Assembly (NCBI GenBank): GCA_963790505.1
Contig: CAWBOT010000004.1
Span: 1,550,001 to 1,614,000, forward strand
Direction of reading: 5' to 3'
DNA from: Acidisarcina sp963790505
Lineage (GTDB): Bacteria > Acidobacteriota > Terriglobia > Terriglobales > Acidobacteriaceae
Length of the DNA stretch: 64,000 nucleotides
Shown: one piece after another, positions 51,996 to 61,236 of the stretch
Numbering within the stretch: the stretch's first letter is position 1
Layout: each line of letters starts with the position of its first letter
The notes under the pieces: generated by a model
Databases searched by the model: none
Seen by the model: only the letters and a program-made list of their open reading frames with translations
Told to the model about the DNA's origin: nothing
Program-made: the position numbers and the translations under genes

Positions 51996-52862
51996 CTAAG
52001 TGACGCCCAACTCCTGCCGTGCGGTCAGGGCCATCGCCTCCAGCCCCGTCGTCGCCCATACCTGGATCCCGCTCTCTTCCATCGTGCTCTTGCCGGCATC
52101 GTAGATCGCCAACTGATCGCCGCTCTTTTCCAGCCGCCCCTCCGGTCCGTTGCGCTGCAGCGGCTCGACGATGGCGGTCAAGACGAGATCGGTCCCGTCG
52201 ACCCTCCTGACTCCGGCAGCAAGTTTCGCCGCCGTAAATGCAAGCACCTTGGCGACGTCCAGATCGTCCAGCGAGACGGCATGAAACATGCGCACCTTGC
52301 CGTTCCTGTATCCGCAGTCGATGCGTAACGTATCGGCCCGGCCCAGATAGCCGGCAATCGCGATCCGCTTTTTCATCATGTCCCAGACCCCGGCTCGCTC
52401 GAACTCCCGGCGCATCGCGGCATAGATGGCCTGCCGGCCGCTGCGCCGTGCGACCGCTTCACGCTTGCGCGGCTCGACATACAGGCGCATCAGCTGCTCG
52501 GTTTCAGTCACCAGGTTTTCAGCCAGGCACCCCTTCGCAGCGGTCAACCGCACCTGGTTGGAAAAGGAATCCTCCAGCACGGAAAGAAGAGGACGCAAGC
52601 CGACCCCCGGTCTCTCTTCGATGCGTTGGCGGATCTCACCCTCCAGCGCCTCCAGCATCGATACGTCTGCATCGGGGTCGACACAGCGCACCCGGCTCCA
52701 GTTGCGGGTGAAGCGCAGTGCACTCCCGCCCCCCCCGGTTCCACCTGCCGCGCGCAGCAGAACACCGATGTTCACAAACTCGTTCTTGACCGGGTCCGGA
52801 ACGTACTGAACCAGGAAGAACTCGCACTCTTGACGCTGCATCGTTCGAAATCCGTCCTCCAT
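51996..52862 (-). CDS. DUF3037 family protein
   Basis: This 288-residue protein starts at ATG 52862 with GAGG upstream; ATG 52841 (MQRQECEFF) is a second choice. The family hallmark is ECEFFLVQYVPDPVKNEFVN at the start, followed by IGVLL. The rest is largely helical. DUF3037 genes are often next to HipA-type kinase genes, as here (35 bases downstream). The role is unknown; a partner or antitoxin-like role for the kinase is inference. A terminator follows it, which makes the pair a self-contained insert in the structural operon. Confidence 0.85.
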   Translation of the reverse strand: MEDGFRTMQRQECEFFLVQYVPDPVKNEFVNIGVLLRAAGGTGGGGSALRFTRNWSRVRCVDPDADVSMLEALEGEIRQRIEERPGVGLRPLLSVLEDSFSNQVRLTAAKGCLAENLVTETEQLMRLYVEPRKREAVARRSGRQAIYAAMRREFERAGVWDMMKKRIAIAGYLGRADTLRIDCGYRNGKVRMFHAVSLDDLDVAKVLAFTAAKLAAGVRRVDGTDLVLTAIVEPLQRNGPEGRLEKSGDQLAIYDAGKSTMEESGIQVWATTGLEAMALTARQELGVT

Positions 52863-52897
52863 TGTATGGAGCCTCGGTAGCACAAGCGGCTCATGAG

Positions 52898-52993
52898 CTA
52901 CATCACAAGCTTGCTTTCGTGGTTCGTCAGGGACTTACCCTGGTCCTTCATGACAAACTCGCTTTCATTCTTCATCACAAACTTGCTGTCGCT
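52898..52993 (-). repeat. Four 24-base tandem repeats at the 3' end of the HipA-like gene
   Basis: Four imperfect 24-base units fill 52898-52993 and end with the stop codon. They encode octapeptides SDSKFVMK, NESEFVMK, DQGKSLTN and HESKLVM. The third unit is the most diverged. This is typical of slippage expansion and makes a charged C-terminal tail. Confidence 0.8.
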
Positions 52994-53869
52994 ACTTATC
53001 GCCACCCGGCTGTCTTTATTTTCGGCCCATGCCGGTTCGCCAAAACAGCCGCTGGCCACCATATTCCTGCGCCCCGACCACTTTGGAAATGGCGCACGCC
53101 CATCTTCCCGAAAGTCGTCGATTAATTCCCGTACCCGGCCCTGTCGCAAGATCAACTGTTCGACAAGCAATTCCATGGCCGAAACGTCCCCTCCATACCA
53201 CTCCGGGGGCACCGTCTCAGCGACGCTCCATATCTTCTCCGCCGGCAGTGCCTCGATCCTTCCCAGCCAGGGTTCGAAGCTCTCCCAACCCGCAACCTCG
53301 CCATATACGACGTTGCGGCCGTAGACCCCGCGTAGCGGAGCATCCGCAAATCGCCACTCTCCAGCGTTGAAGCAGTACCCCTGATCGATGAAAGTCGCCA
53401 GGTAACGCCGCTCCCGGGACTTTTTTGAAAAGACCGCCTGCCGCCCGTTGGAGTTGCCGGTCCATTTATCCAGCGCCAGCATCCCGGCGAACTCCGCCAG
53501 ATTGCGCACCTCCAGTAACATCTCTTCGGGCAGATAATCCATCACCTGCCCGGGCATCAGGCCGCCGACAAAGCGTGAGCCGAACTGCAATCCCGGGCGG
53601 CAGCTTTCCCGGCGCCGGCCAAAGTCCATATCCAGCTCGGCGGTGTTGTCGATTAGCCACGCGCTGACCTCGATCACCTCGCAGACCGGTACGCTCAACC
53701 CCACGGCCTCCGCCAGTCGCGTTGCCAGCAATTCGTTGGCCAGCACCCGCAGATGCTGTGGATTGTTCTGAAACTTGACTACGTACAGGTGGTCGTCTGC
53801 GCCCAGCATCAAATGGCTTTGCGCGCCGCCCCGCATGCGGCGAATCTGCTGCACCGCGATGACCGCCAA
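52898..53869 (-). CDS. HipA-like kinase (DUF3037-associated type)
   Basis: This 323-residue protein starts at TTG 53869, with AGGAGG 4 bases upstream. It has the HipA-type ATP-binding start (RRMRGGAQSHLMLGADDHLY, then VVKFQNNPQHLRVLANEL). The likely catalytic loop reads LDKWTGNSNGRQAVF (Asp134, Asn139, Asn141), and a metal-binding FIDQGYCF follows. HipA-type loops usually have Asn-x-Asp, here Asn-Ser-Asn, so activity is uncertain. HipA proteins phosphorylate targets such as GltX; the target here is unknown. The C-terminus carries a four-unit repeat tail. The gene sits between terminase and portal, an unusual place for a kinase. Confidence 0.83.
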   Translation of the reverse strand: MAVIAVQQIRRMRGGAQSHLMLGADDHLYVVKFQNNPQHLRVLANELLATRLAEAVGLSVPVCEVIEVSAWLIDNTAELDMDFGRRRESCRPGLQFGSRFVGGLMPGQVMDYLPEEMLLEVRNLAEFAGMLALDKWTGNSNGRQAVFSKKSRERRYLATFIDQGYCFNAGEWRFADAPLRGVYGRNVVYGEVAGWESFEPWLGRIEALPAEKIWSVAETVPPEWYGGDVSAMELLVEQLILRQGRVRELIDDFREDGRAPFPKWSGRRNMVASGCFGEPAWAENKDSRVAISSDSKFVMKNESEFVMKDQGKSLTNHESKLVM

Positions 53870-53932
53870 CCTGCCTCCTGAAGACCGGCAACGCAAATGA
53901 GAGGGAAGAATGACCCGATTCTACCCCCATTT

Positions 53933-55471
53933 TCAGCCTGCGCGTGGAAGTTTTAGCTTCGTCACCAACTCGCTCCTTGCCGCAAGTGCGATGGCCATCG
54001 CCATCACGCAATCGTCATGCGCGCCGGACTGGGCGCCGATCTTGCCGTTGCGCAGGCGCACAAAGGTCCGGCACTCTCTCAGCAGCCGCCGGCTTTGAAA
54101 GACCTGCGGCCGCTCGACCAGAGCCGCCGCCAGTAGTCCGATCATGGCCGGCCGGGAGAGCGACGTTGTAAGCCAGCCATCCTGGCCATCCTGCTCGTAG
54201 ATTGCCGGATAATGGCAAACGCTCTTCAGGTAGGCCAGCACTCCGGAACCATGGTTGTTGCGTTCAACGACTAACCGGGCTGTCCCGTACTCCCGTCCCA
54301 ACTCCGCCGCTCGCCGCGCCAATTCCAGCGTATCCAGCTTGCCCTGTAACTCGGCGCACTGCAGGCCGGTCGCTATCTCGACTACCTGTGCGGCGGAATA
54401 GTCACCCTCCGCGCCCCCGCCCGCGGGATCTACGGCGACCAGATACTCCCGCCCAGCGACGGCCGGGTTCCAGACCAGCAGCTCGCCGCCTCCCCGCGCT
54501 TCCACCGGCTCCGGCGACTGCCGCAAGCGGGCATCGGTCGATGGCAGGTCGAAGACACACGCCCCGCTCGAAAGAAAGCACCCGTCCGCGTCTTCGGCGT
54601 ACTCTTGCCGCGCTAGACCCTTGAACCCGGCTTCCATCTGGCGCCGGAAGCCTATCTGCTCGCGGTTCAAGCCGTGCCTCTCCGCCAGCTCCCGCTCCTC
54701 CTCCGTCCACTCCTGCTGGGCGACCGCGTCGGCCGCGTATTCAACCTCCCACCACCAGGGGAAAAAGTGGTCCACCATGCCCCTTCCGCTGTGAGGGCTC
54801 GCGCCGGCGGCCCGCTGCCATTCTTCATAAAAACAGCCGTCGGCGCCATTCGGGGTGGATTCCAATACCACCTCGCCGGTATTCGGCACCGCCGCCAGCA
54901 GTCCGGCGAGTGTTTCTCCCGGATTCCCCGGCCAACGCGATACTTCTGAGCAATGCAAATTCTGAATAGTCACTCCCCGGCCTGCATTGCGGTCGCCTGC
55001 CGTCTCCACCCGGTACTCGCCGTCCAGCGAGGGGAAGACAATCTGCCGCGCGCTTGCTCTTGCCGTCCGCAGCGCCCCTCTCTTAAGCGCCGACGGAAGG
55101 CCGCCGAGAAAACGGTGGACACAGCGAAAGATGGCCTCGGCCGCCTCCTGGGTATGCGCCACCTGGACGGTCAATGTCCCGGGATGTGTGATGGTCTTCA
55201 GGAAAAATCGGCCCGCTACCCAGGTGCTGATCCCCATCTGTCTGGCCTTCAGCACGATATTCGTGCGGCCCCGCCGCCGCTCATACTCGAGCTGCGCCCG
55301 GTTCGCCTTCAGCGGCACCAGCTTTCCCATTCGGTCGCGTACTCGGAGCAGAAATTCCGCCAGAAACGCGGTCATGGTGGTTTCTGGGCTTGTTGGAGAG
55401 ATATCCTCAAGATGCCACCCAATACGTTCCAGGTCGGAAACGGATCCGCCATCTAAGCATCCCGGGACCAT
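53933..55471 (-). CDS. Phage terminase large subunit
   Basis: This 512-residue motor packages DNA into heads. It starts at ATG 55471 after GGGGAGG, 5 bases upstream. The ATPase domain has a Walker A-like KARQMGIST (75-83), a likely Walker B region around residues 165-180 (IQNLHCSEVSR) and the coupling motif LESTPNG (203-209). The RNase H-like nuclease domain has VDPAGGGAEGDYSA (Asp348, Asp357), VVERNNHG (Glu403) and GAHDDCVMA (Asp486, Asp487). All motifs look intact. The HipA-like gene follows after 63 bases. Confidence 0.93.
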   Translation of the reverse strand: MVPGCLDGGSVSDLERIGWHLEDISPTSPETTMTAFLAEFLLRVRDRMGKLVPLKANRAQLEYERRRGRTNIVLKARQMGISTWVAGRFFLKTITHPGTLTVQVAHTQEAAEAIFRCVHRFLGGLPSALKRGALRTARASARQIVFPSLDGEYRVETAGDRNAGRGVTIQNLHCSEVSRWPGNPGETLAGLLAAVPNTGEVVLESTPNGADGCFYEEWQRAAGASPHSGRGMVDHFFPWWWEVEYAADAVAQQEWTEEERELAERHGLNREQIGFRRQMEAGFKGLARQEYAEDADGCFLSSGACVFDLPSTDARLRQSPEPVEARGGGELLVWNPAVAGREYLVAVDPAGGGAEGDYSAAQVVEIATGLQCAELQGKLDTLELARRAAELGREYGTARLVVERNNHGSGVLAYLKSVCHYPAIYEQDGQDGWLTTSLSRPAMIGLLAAALVERPQVFQSRRLLRECRTFVRLRNGKIGAQSGAHDDCVMAMAIALAARSELVTKLKLPRAG

Positions 55472-55521
55472 GCGCGCCTCCCCGCCGAAGCGGAATCTGG
55501 TTGACCCTGCTCCTGTCCCGG

Positions 55522-58500
55522 TCAGAATGCTTGCACCCACGCATAAGTCCCTGCGGTTGCCGACTGAACGCACACCTGTTCATGGTCGGGCGTTCCCTGC
55601 ACATACCATTGCAGCGCCCTGTTGCCTGCGTTACACGCTGGCTGGGTGGCGGTTCCCGGAACGATCTGCAGGCTTGGCACGACCACCTGCGCCTGCAACG
55701 CGGTGGCCCCTGTTTTAGTTGGTGTGAAGGCGAGCGTCGATACCGGGTTAGCGCCCGAGGCCAGAGACTGTTTTACGATCCAGTCGCTCGACTGTGACTG
55801 TGCGCCGTCCCAGTAAGTCGCGTTCAGGTCCCAGCCGGGGGAGTTATAGTTCAAAGAAGAGGTGGCGACGGTGTTGTAACTCAGCTTGAAGGAAGGCTGA
55901 AAGGTGCTATAGAAGCCAACCGGCGCGTAAAAATTCAGGTTCTCGAAGGTAGGCACTCCTGAAGGAGTTCCGCCGACCACTAACTGCCAGGGATCATTGA
56001 CCGGCGCGATGTTATTCCAAAAGGAATCGGAGAAGTAGAGCGGCTGGGAGAAGTAGTTGGCTGTCGACGTCGCCCTGCTCGTGGCATTGAGATAGACCGG
56101 TTCGCCAAATAGAGTCTGCGACGTTCCGGCGCACGCCCGATCGGCGAGCACGGTAACCCCGGAAGGAAGCGCAGAGGTCACCGGCCCATACTGGTTCCAG
56201 AACTGCACATAGCCCGAAGGCACATTGGTCTGGCACTGCATCGACCCGACGATCTTCGCGTTGAAGGCGCTTGGAGCGATGTAATATCCCGAAGAAACTG
56301 GATATGCTGTCGCGTTGTTCCAGGTGAAGGTGGTGCCGAAAATTCCGGTGCTACCCTCTATGTCGAAGCAGTACTGGTACATCGAGTCGCACTCCGTCCC
56401 GTAGTAGGCGTTGCCGTAGTCGGATACTCCAATCGGTCCCCCGTTGGGGTGAAAGTGATAGAAGACGTTGTCGCCCTCCAGTACCTCGATCGCTGCTGTC
56501 GTTCCCACGCCGCCAGTGGCCACGTCATAGAGCGTATTGTCGGTGAAATTGCCGAAGACTATCCCATAGGCTGCGGGCGGCAGGCTTGACACCATGACCG
56601 TGATGGTTCCGCTGCAGTTGGATCCGGTAGTGACCGGAGTTATCCCTGTGACTACTCCGCCGGCGACCGTGACCGTGGCCGTCGGCATCACTTGGCAGGG
56701 ATTCTTGCTATAGCCGGAACCAAACAGGTAGACCTGGTTTGTCGCGCCGTATCCGCTGCCGCCATTCGTTACGGTATAGCTGGTCACCGACCCGCCCACC
56801 ACGTTGGCCGTAACCGAGGCAAAGGTGGGAAGCGGATTGCCGGTGATGTACACGTTGCTCACCGGCGTCTGGTAGACCTGTCCATTGCTGCCGTTGGCTG
56901 GGGTGTCGCCGATCTTCATAAAATGATCGGTGCCATTCGCTCCCGAACAGTTGATGTTCTCGATCTTCGATTCGTTGACCCCGAAGATGTCCATGCACGA
57001 GGGAGCGTTCTGATTGGCGTTGACGCGGAAGTCGCGTAGCAACAGCCGGCTCAAGCTTCCATTGACTGCGTCAGCATGGTAGATCACCGGATTCGTGTTC
57101 GGACAACTTTGCGAGATGATCGTCTGCTCCTGGCTTGCACCCTGAATCGACAGTGTGCCGAAATAGCCGTTTAGCGAGGGCAAGAGGATCCCCGAGCAAG
57201 TACTGTAAGTCCCTGAGCCCAGGATTAGTTTCGCGCCGGCATGATTGGCCGTGATCCAGGCGTCGGCGGTGGCGGCAGCGCAGTCAAGCTGGGTCGTGTA
57301 GGCGGTGCTGCCGACCGTGCAACCGGTTGCCGGATAGCCGTCCGCATAAAAGACCTTGTTGATCATGCTCGAAGTGACCACCCCGGAGTTCAACTGCGCA
57401 GCCGTGATGTTTCCGCTCGCGGTCAGGCTATCGGTCGTGGTTCCACCGGTCACCGCCTCGCCGCCAGCGACGCTGACCCCTCCGGCAAAGCTGCCGCTTC
57501 CCGCAGTCGACACATTGCCGTTTCCGTTCACGTTGAATTTAGTCAACCAGGTGGAGGTTTGAGGATTCCATTGATGCAAACCTATCCCGGCACTCCCTCC
57601 GCTGTTATTGGGGCCACCTAAAAACTGGAACCGGTAAAGGGGATGGCAGAAAGCCGAACATCCGAGCGGCACGATCCCCAGGTTCGTCGACGGCGCGCCG
57701 CTCAACGTGAAGGCCGTGCCGATCGCAAGAGGAGCGGCGTTCTGCAGGTTTTCGTTCCCCGACCTCCCGACGTACACATTCCAGCCGGTCGCCAGGCCGG
57801 CGGCATCGGCTGGCGGCGATGGCACCGTGAACTCCTGCCCGCTCGTAACAGCGACCATCACGCTCGGCGAGACTATCCCGACTCCTCCGGCATAAACATA
57901 GGCCGCTCGTACGCTATAGTTTCCAGTGGGCAAAGTCCCGCCTGTCGACAGGGTAGGGGCTCCGGGCGCAGCCCAGTATGGCAGGTCCATCAGATCGTAT
58001 TCGTTGGCGACCTGATCGCCACTGCTGGTGTGCCCACCGCTGTCGTACACCGCGACGCTCTGCTTGTAGACATTCCCGGTCGTCGACACGGTCCGATGAT
58101 TGGCGTCGTCTACCAGCGTGAACAATGGCTGGTGACCGTTGGAGTAAGTTGGCGCCGCGACCAGCGAGCCCGCGCTCACATTATTCAAAGACGACCCAAA
58201 GGGAACGCTGTTGCCTTCTCCGGGCGAGAGACCGGTAATGAAGCCGTTCAGTTCAAGAGTCACGCTGCTGTGAATGGCGATGAGTCCAAGGCCCGCGATG
58301 CTTCCGGTGAACATATTCAGGTTCGATAGGCTCAGGCTGACTGGTGGGGCCGTCGTCGTGTCTCCCGGATTCCAGCGCTGCTGCACCCACCGGCCGTCGG
58401 GAACATACCCGGCAATCACCTCTGCGCAGGTATTCACGCCGCTGTTGTCACAGTTGCGGGTAAGGTTTGCGCCTGGGGCGCCCATGAGCGAGAACGAGTC

Positions 58501-60621
58501 CTGTACATTGACGTGCGAATTCGTCACCTTGAAAGATCCAATGCCGGCCGGTACTGCCTCGATCATGGCGCCCGCTGGCCATGCGATCGCCGTCGTGCCG
58601 CTTTGGCCGCGGCCATTCGCGCCCAAATAGAGCTTTCCGTCTCCGGCGAAGCCTGCCGCGCCCACTAGTTCATACGTGCCCTGGGTGACTCCTCCACCTA
58701 ATGATGAAGCGGCAGTGCTGCCCCACACAAAATCGGGAGGTATTACGACATAGGTGTAGAAACCCTGGGAGGTTGTTGGCGCATCACTCGGCGAAGTGTA
58801 ATAGTGCGGCATCCAGGCGGTGCTAAGCACGGGGACATAGACGCTGGCCGTGGTCATAGGAGCTGTCGTCGTGGTCCACTCCGCGACCCCCCCGGCGACT
58901 ACTCCCGGGTTTACGTATCCAAACTCAAAATAGAAATGGTCGACGCTGGTGCTTCCCGAGTTGAATGTCTTGAATCCGCCGATCATTTGAAGCGGCTTGA
59001 CCGATCCTCCATAAAAACCGGCGTTGACCTGCCCCGAGGTATAGATCGCTCCGTGCGGGTCGGGAGAGATCGGTCCTGATGCCGGATAGACCCCGTTCAC
59101 GCAGTTGGCGTTATAGCAGTAGCCATCCGCAGTCTCCCCGGGATACATCACCTTGGTGTTGTAGAAATAGCTCTCGTTGATGCCGCCCGCGAGAATCAAA
59201 GGCCATCGGGTCAGCTGAATCGTCAGGTTGTGGCTGTCCAGCCGCTCGCCTCCGGCGTTCAATTGAAGTCCGCGGCCACCCCCGTTATAAAGCCTGACAT
59301 TTTGCAGGTTGTAACTCACGACATTGTCAATCTCGAGAAGCGTCCCGCTGCCGGAGTGCCCAGTTCCCTGGATCGTGAGGTCTGAAATACCTCCCTGGCA
59401 ATCTCCAAATGGCGCGTTGGGGCACTTGGTTACGGTGATCGCATTGGCAGTGGGGCTGGTTTGTTGGATGCTTGAGCTTTCTAGGCCCATGCCGCGCAGC
59501 GTCACATTTGCCGGAACACGCAGCTCCGCGGTCACTCTGCATGTTCCCGTCGGCACCCTGACTACCTGGGTTCCTTGCTGAAAGGTACCTGCCGAGGCCG
59601 CACTTACGGCTGCGGCGATTGCGGCCTGCAGCGCCGCCGTATCGTCTGCGCCGGTTGTACCGCTCCAGTTGCATAGCGCCCCGTAGGGAGCGCTCCCCGC
59701 GTAGACCTCGTTATTAACGCTGGCCGCAAAGGCCGATGGCATGTTAATCGCGGGCATGCGGGCGGTGGCGTCGAGCGGAGCGGCCCCGCTTGCCGCGCCC
59801 ACTTTACTGGCGGGCAAAGCTGCATTCGCCGTAGCCTGAGCGGCGGTGGCCGCTGCAAGGGCAGCCGCGGCATTGCCGGGATTTGCATCGACGTACGCCT
59901 TGGTGGCTGCCTGCAAAGCGGAGACTGGATCGGCCGCCAGGATCAGAGGTCCAGTCAAGCTACCTCCCGAAATGGGCAACAACGATCCCACCGCATCATC
60001 CACATAATGCTTGTCGGCTGCCTGCTCAGCGGAAGTGGGATCGCCACTCAGGAGGAGCGGACCGGACATCGTGCCTCCGGTGGCCGAGAGGTAGCTGCCG
60101 GTGATCGAAGAGACTGCGGTGTCGACGTATTGCTTGCTGACCGCCTGAATGGCTACCGTGGCGGGCACCAGTTGCGACCGGATCTCGCCGAGGGTCGTCG
60201 TTGCGACCGCTGGGACAACCCAATATTCCCTGTTCACCGTCCCATCGTCGAGATGATAAACGGCGGTGTAATAACTCCCTCCCGGTAACGCACCGGCATT
60301 CGGTGCCAGCGCCAGAGATACGCTTCCGTTGGCGCCGATCTGTACCGTCGTGCTGCCGGCTGCCACCGCTGCATTTGCGGCCGTCGTGAAGGCCGGCCAG
60401 CTCACGATCAACGTCCCGCTTGCCGGCGTGCCGTCAGCGCGGTACACCGTATCCTGCACTGAAGTCGTGGAGAGCGTCTGCGCGCAGAGCATGGACCATG
60501 CCGTGGCGAGAATTCCCAACACCAAGCCACGCAGCCAAATGTGGCAAGTGACGCGCGGTGCCGCCAGGCTCTCGTTCCCGCTGAGTCCGCTTGCTCTCCT
60601 GTTCGTCCCGTCTTTCTTCAT
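55522..60621 (-). CDS. Very large beta-helix tailspike-like protein with signal peptide
   Basis: This 1,699-residue protein has an N-terminal hydrophobic signal (WLRGLVLGILATAWSMLCAQ), unusual for a virion protein. After a beta-rich domain come three phage tail-fibre-type repeats (about 160-250: KQYVDTAVSSITGSYLSATG, KHYVDDAVGSLLPISGGSL, KAYVDANPG). A first pectate-lyase-like beta helix begins at TGADDTAALQAAIAAAV with VVRVPTGTCRVTAEL (about 320-470). A second begins near DAWITANHAGAKLILGSGTY (about 1130-1300). No catalytic residues can be named. It could be a tailspike or a secreted surface protein fused to tail-type repeats. It is followed by TerL after 50 bases; its start overlaps the 135-residue gene upstream. 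Confidence 0.85.
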   Translation of the reverse strand: MKKDGTNRRASGLSGNESLAAPRVTCHIWLRGLVLGILATAWSMLCAQTLSTTSVQDTVYRADGTPASGTLIVSWPAFTTAANAAVAAGSTTVQIGANGSVSLALAPNAGALPGGSYYTAVYHLDDGTVNREYWVVPAVATTTLGEIRSQLVPATVAIQAVSKQYVDTAVSSITGSYLSATGGTMSGPLLLSGDPTSAEQAADKHYVDDAVGSLLPISGGSLTGPLILAADPVSALQAATKAYVDANPGNAAAALAAATAAQATANAALPASKVGAASGAAPLDATARMPAINMPSAFAASVNNEVYAGSAPYGALCNWSGTTGADDTAALQAAIAAAVSAASAGTFQQGTQVVRVPTGTCRVTAELRVPANVTLRGMGLESSSIQQTSPTANAITVTKCPNAPFGDCQGGISDLTIQGTGHSGSGTLLEIDNVVSYNLQNVRLYNGGGRGLQLNAGGERLDSHNLTIQLTRWPLILAGGINESYFYNTKVMYPGETADGYCYNANCVNGVYPASGPISPDPHGAIYTSGQVNAGFYGGSVKPLQMIGGFKTFNSGSTSVDHFYFEFGYVNPGVVAGGVAEWTTTTAPMTTASVYVPVLSTAWMPHYYTSPSDAPTTSQGFYTYVVIPPDFVWGSTAASSLGGGVTQGTYELVGAAGFAGDGKLYLGANGRGQSGTTAIAWPAGAMIEAVPAGIGSFKVTNSHVNVQDSFSLMGAPGANLTRNCDNSGVNTCAEVIAGYVPDGRWVQQRWNPGDTTTAPPVSLSLSNLNMFTGSIAGLGLIAIHSSVTLELNGFITGLSPGEGNSVPFGSSLNNVSAGSLVAAPTYSNGHQPLFTLVDDANHRTVSTTGNVYKQSVAVYDSGGHTSSGDQVANEYDLMDLPYWAAPGAPTLSTGGTLPTGNYSVRAAYVYAGGVGIVSPSVMVAVTSGQEFTVPSPPADAAGLATGWNVYVGRSGNENLQNAAPLAIGTAFTLSGAPSTNLGIVPLGCSAFCHPLYRFQFLGGPNNSGGSAGIGLHQWNPQTSTWLTKFNVNGNGNVSTAGSGSFAGGVSVAGGEAVTGGTTTDSLTASGNITAAQLNSGVVTSSMINKVFYADGYPATGCTVGSTAYTTQLDCAAATADAWITANHAGAKLILGSGTYSTCSGILLPSLNGYFGTLSIQGASQEQTIISQSCPNTNPVIYHADAVNGSLSRLLLRDFRVNANQNAPSCMDIFGVNESKIENINCSGANGTDHFMKIGDTPANGSNGQVYQTPVSNVYITGNPLPTFASVTANVVGGSVTSYTVTNGGSGYGATNQVYLFGSGYSKNPCQVMPTATVTVAGGVVTGITPVTTGSNCSGTITVMVSSLPPAAYGIVFGNFTDNTLYDVATGGVGTTAAIEVLEGDNVFYHFHPNGGPIGVSDYGNAYYGTECDSMYQYCFDIEGSTGIFGTTFTWNNATAYPVSSGYYIAPSAFNAKIVGSMQCQTNVPSGYVQFWNQYGPVTSALPSGVTVLADRACAGTSQTLFGEPVYLNATSRATSTANYFSQPLYFSDSFWNNIAPVNDPWQLVVGGTPSGVPTFENLNFYAPVGFYSTFQPSFKLSYNTVATSSLNYNSPGWDLNATYWDGAQSQSSDWIVKQSLASGANPVSTLAFTPTKTGATALQAQVVVPSLQIVPGTATQPACNAGNRALQWYVQGTPDHEQVCVQSATAGTYAWVQAF

Positions 60622-61025
60622 TGTGGCTTCGCTCCGCCTTCTGCGCTGCTTCGGTTGATGTCAGTCGTCGCGTTGACTCTGGCGCCCTGCTCGGCGAGGA
60701 GCCTGCGCTCTTCTACCGCCGCTCGTTGCTTTCTGACCTCTTCAATCAGGAGATCGGCGAGGCTCGGTTCAGCCTCCTGGCCAAAGCGCTCAATATCTTC
60801 CTTTACTCCGGCGATTTGAAAGAGGTACTTTGCGTGCGGCAAGCTACCCTCGACTGACTTCTTCGCCATCATCTCCAAGATGTCGAGAAAGTTAGTCGAG
60901 ACTACTTGTTTGGCAAGGCTTTGGTATTGCTCGGCAGGGATATGCCCCGCTATGTCAACTTCCATTTCCGCGTGAGGATCGGAGATCTCTGCCGGCTCGT
61001 CTACCTCGCCTAGCTCGCCCGTCAT
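60618..61025 (-). CDS. Small acidic helical phage-cluster protein
   Basis: This 135-residue protein has an acidic start (EVDEPAEISDPHAEMEVDIA), a helical middle (LDILEMMAKKSVEGSLPHAK then YLFQIAGVKEDIERFG) and a charged coiled-coil-like end (LLIEEVRKQRAAVEERRLLA). It overlaps the tailspike gene by 4 bases. Helical content and position ahead of TerL could fit a small terminase, but no helix-turn-helix is convincing. The family is not recognised. Confidence 0.65.
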   Translation of the reverse strand: MTGELGEVDEPAEISDPHAEMEVDIAGHIPAEQYQSLAKQVVSTNFLDILEMMAKKSVEGSLPHAKYLFQIAGVKEDIERFGQEAEPSLADLLIEEVRKQRAAVEERRLLAEQGARVNATTDINRSSAEGGAKPQ

Positions 61026-61097
61026 GGCTTAAGCCTCCTTCTTAGGGGATTTTCCTCCGTGTCGTCTAACACGGACATGAGTCGACCTATCTTGCGG

Positions 61098-61131
61098 AAA
61101 AAAAGAGAGGAGGCGCGGTTTGCGCCTCCTC
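61098..61131 (-). terminator. Strong rho-independent terminator
   Basis: Arms GAGGAGGCGC (61107-61116) and GCGCCTCCTC (61122-61131) pair perfectly over 10 bases with a 5-base loop. On the minus strand TCTCTTTTTTT follows. It separates the sigma-like/zinc-ribbon pair from the tailspike operon, so the latter needs its own promoter in 61026-61097. Within that short stretch CCGTGT/ACACGG forms another small palindrome. Confidence 0.88.
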
Positions 61132-61236
61132 CAGTTAATTTCTTACTCTCTATATTCAGAATATCAAACGGGACCCATTCACCATGCCAACTTTTCAAAA
61201 TTATTATCTCGAACTAATTCATAGACTTACACCAAG

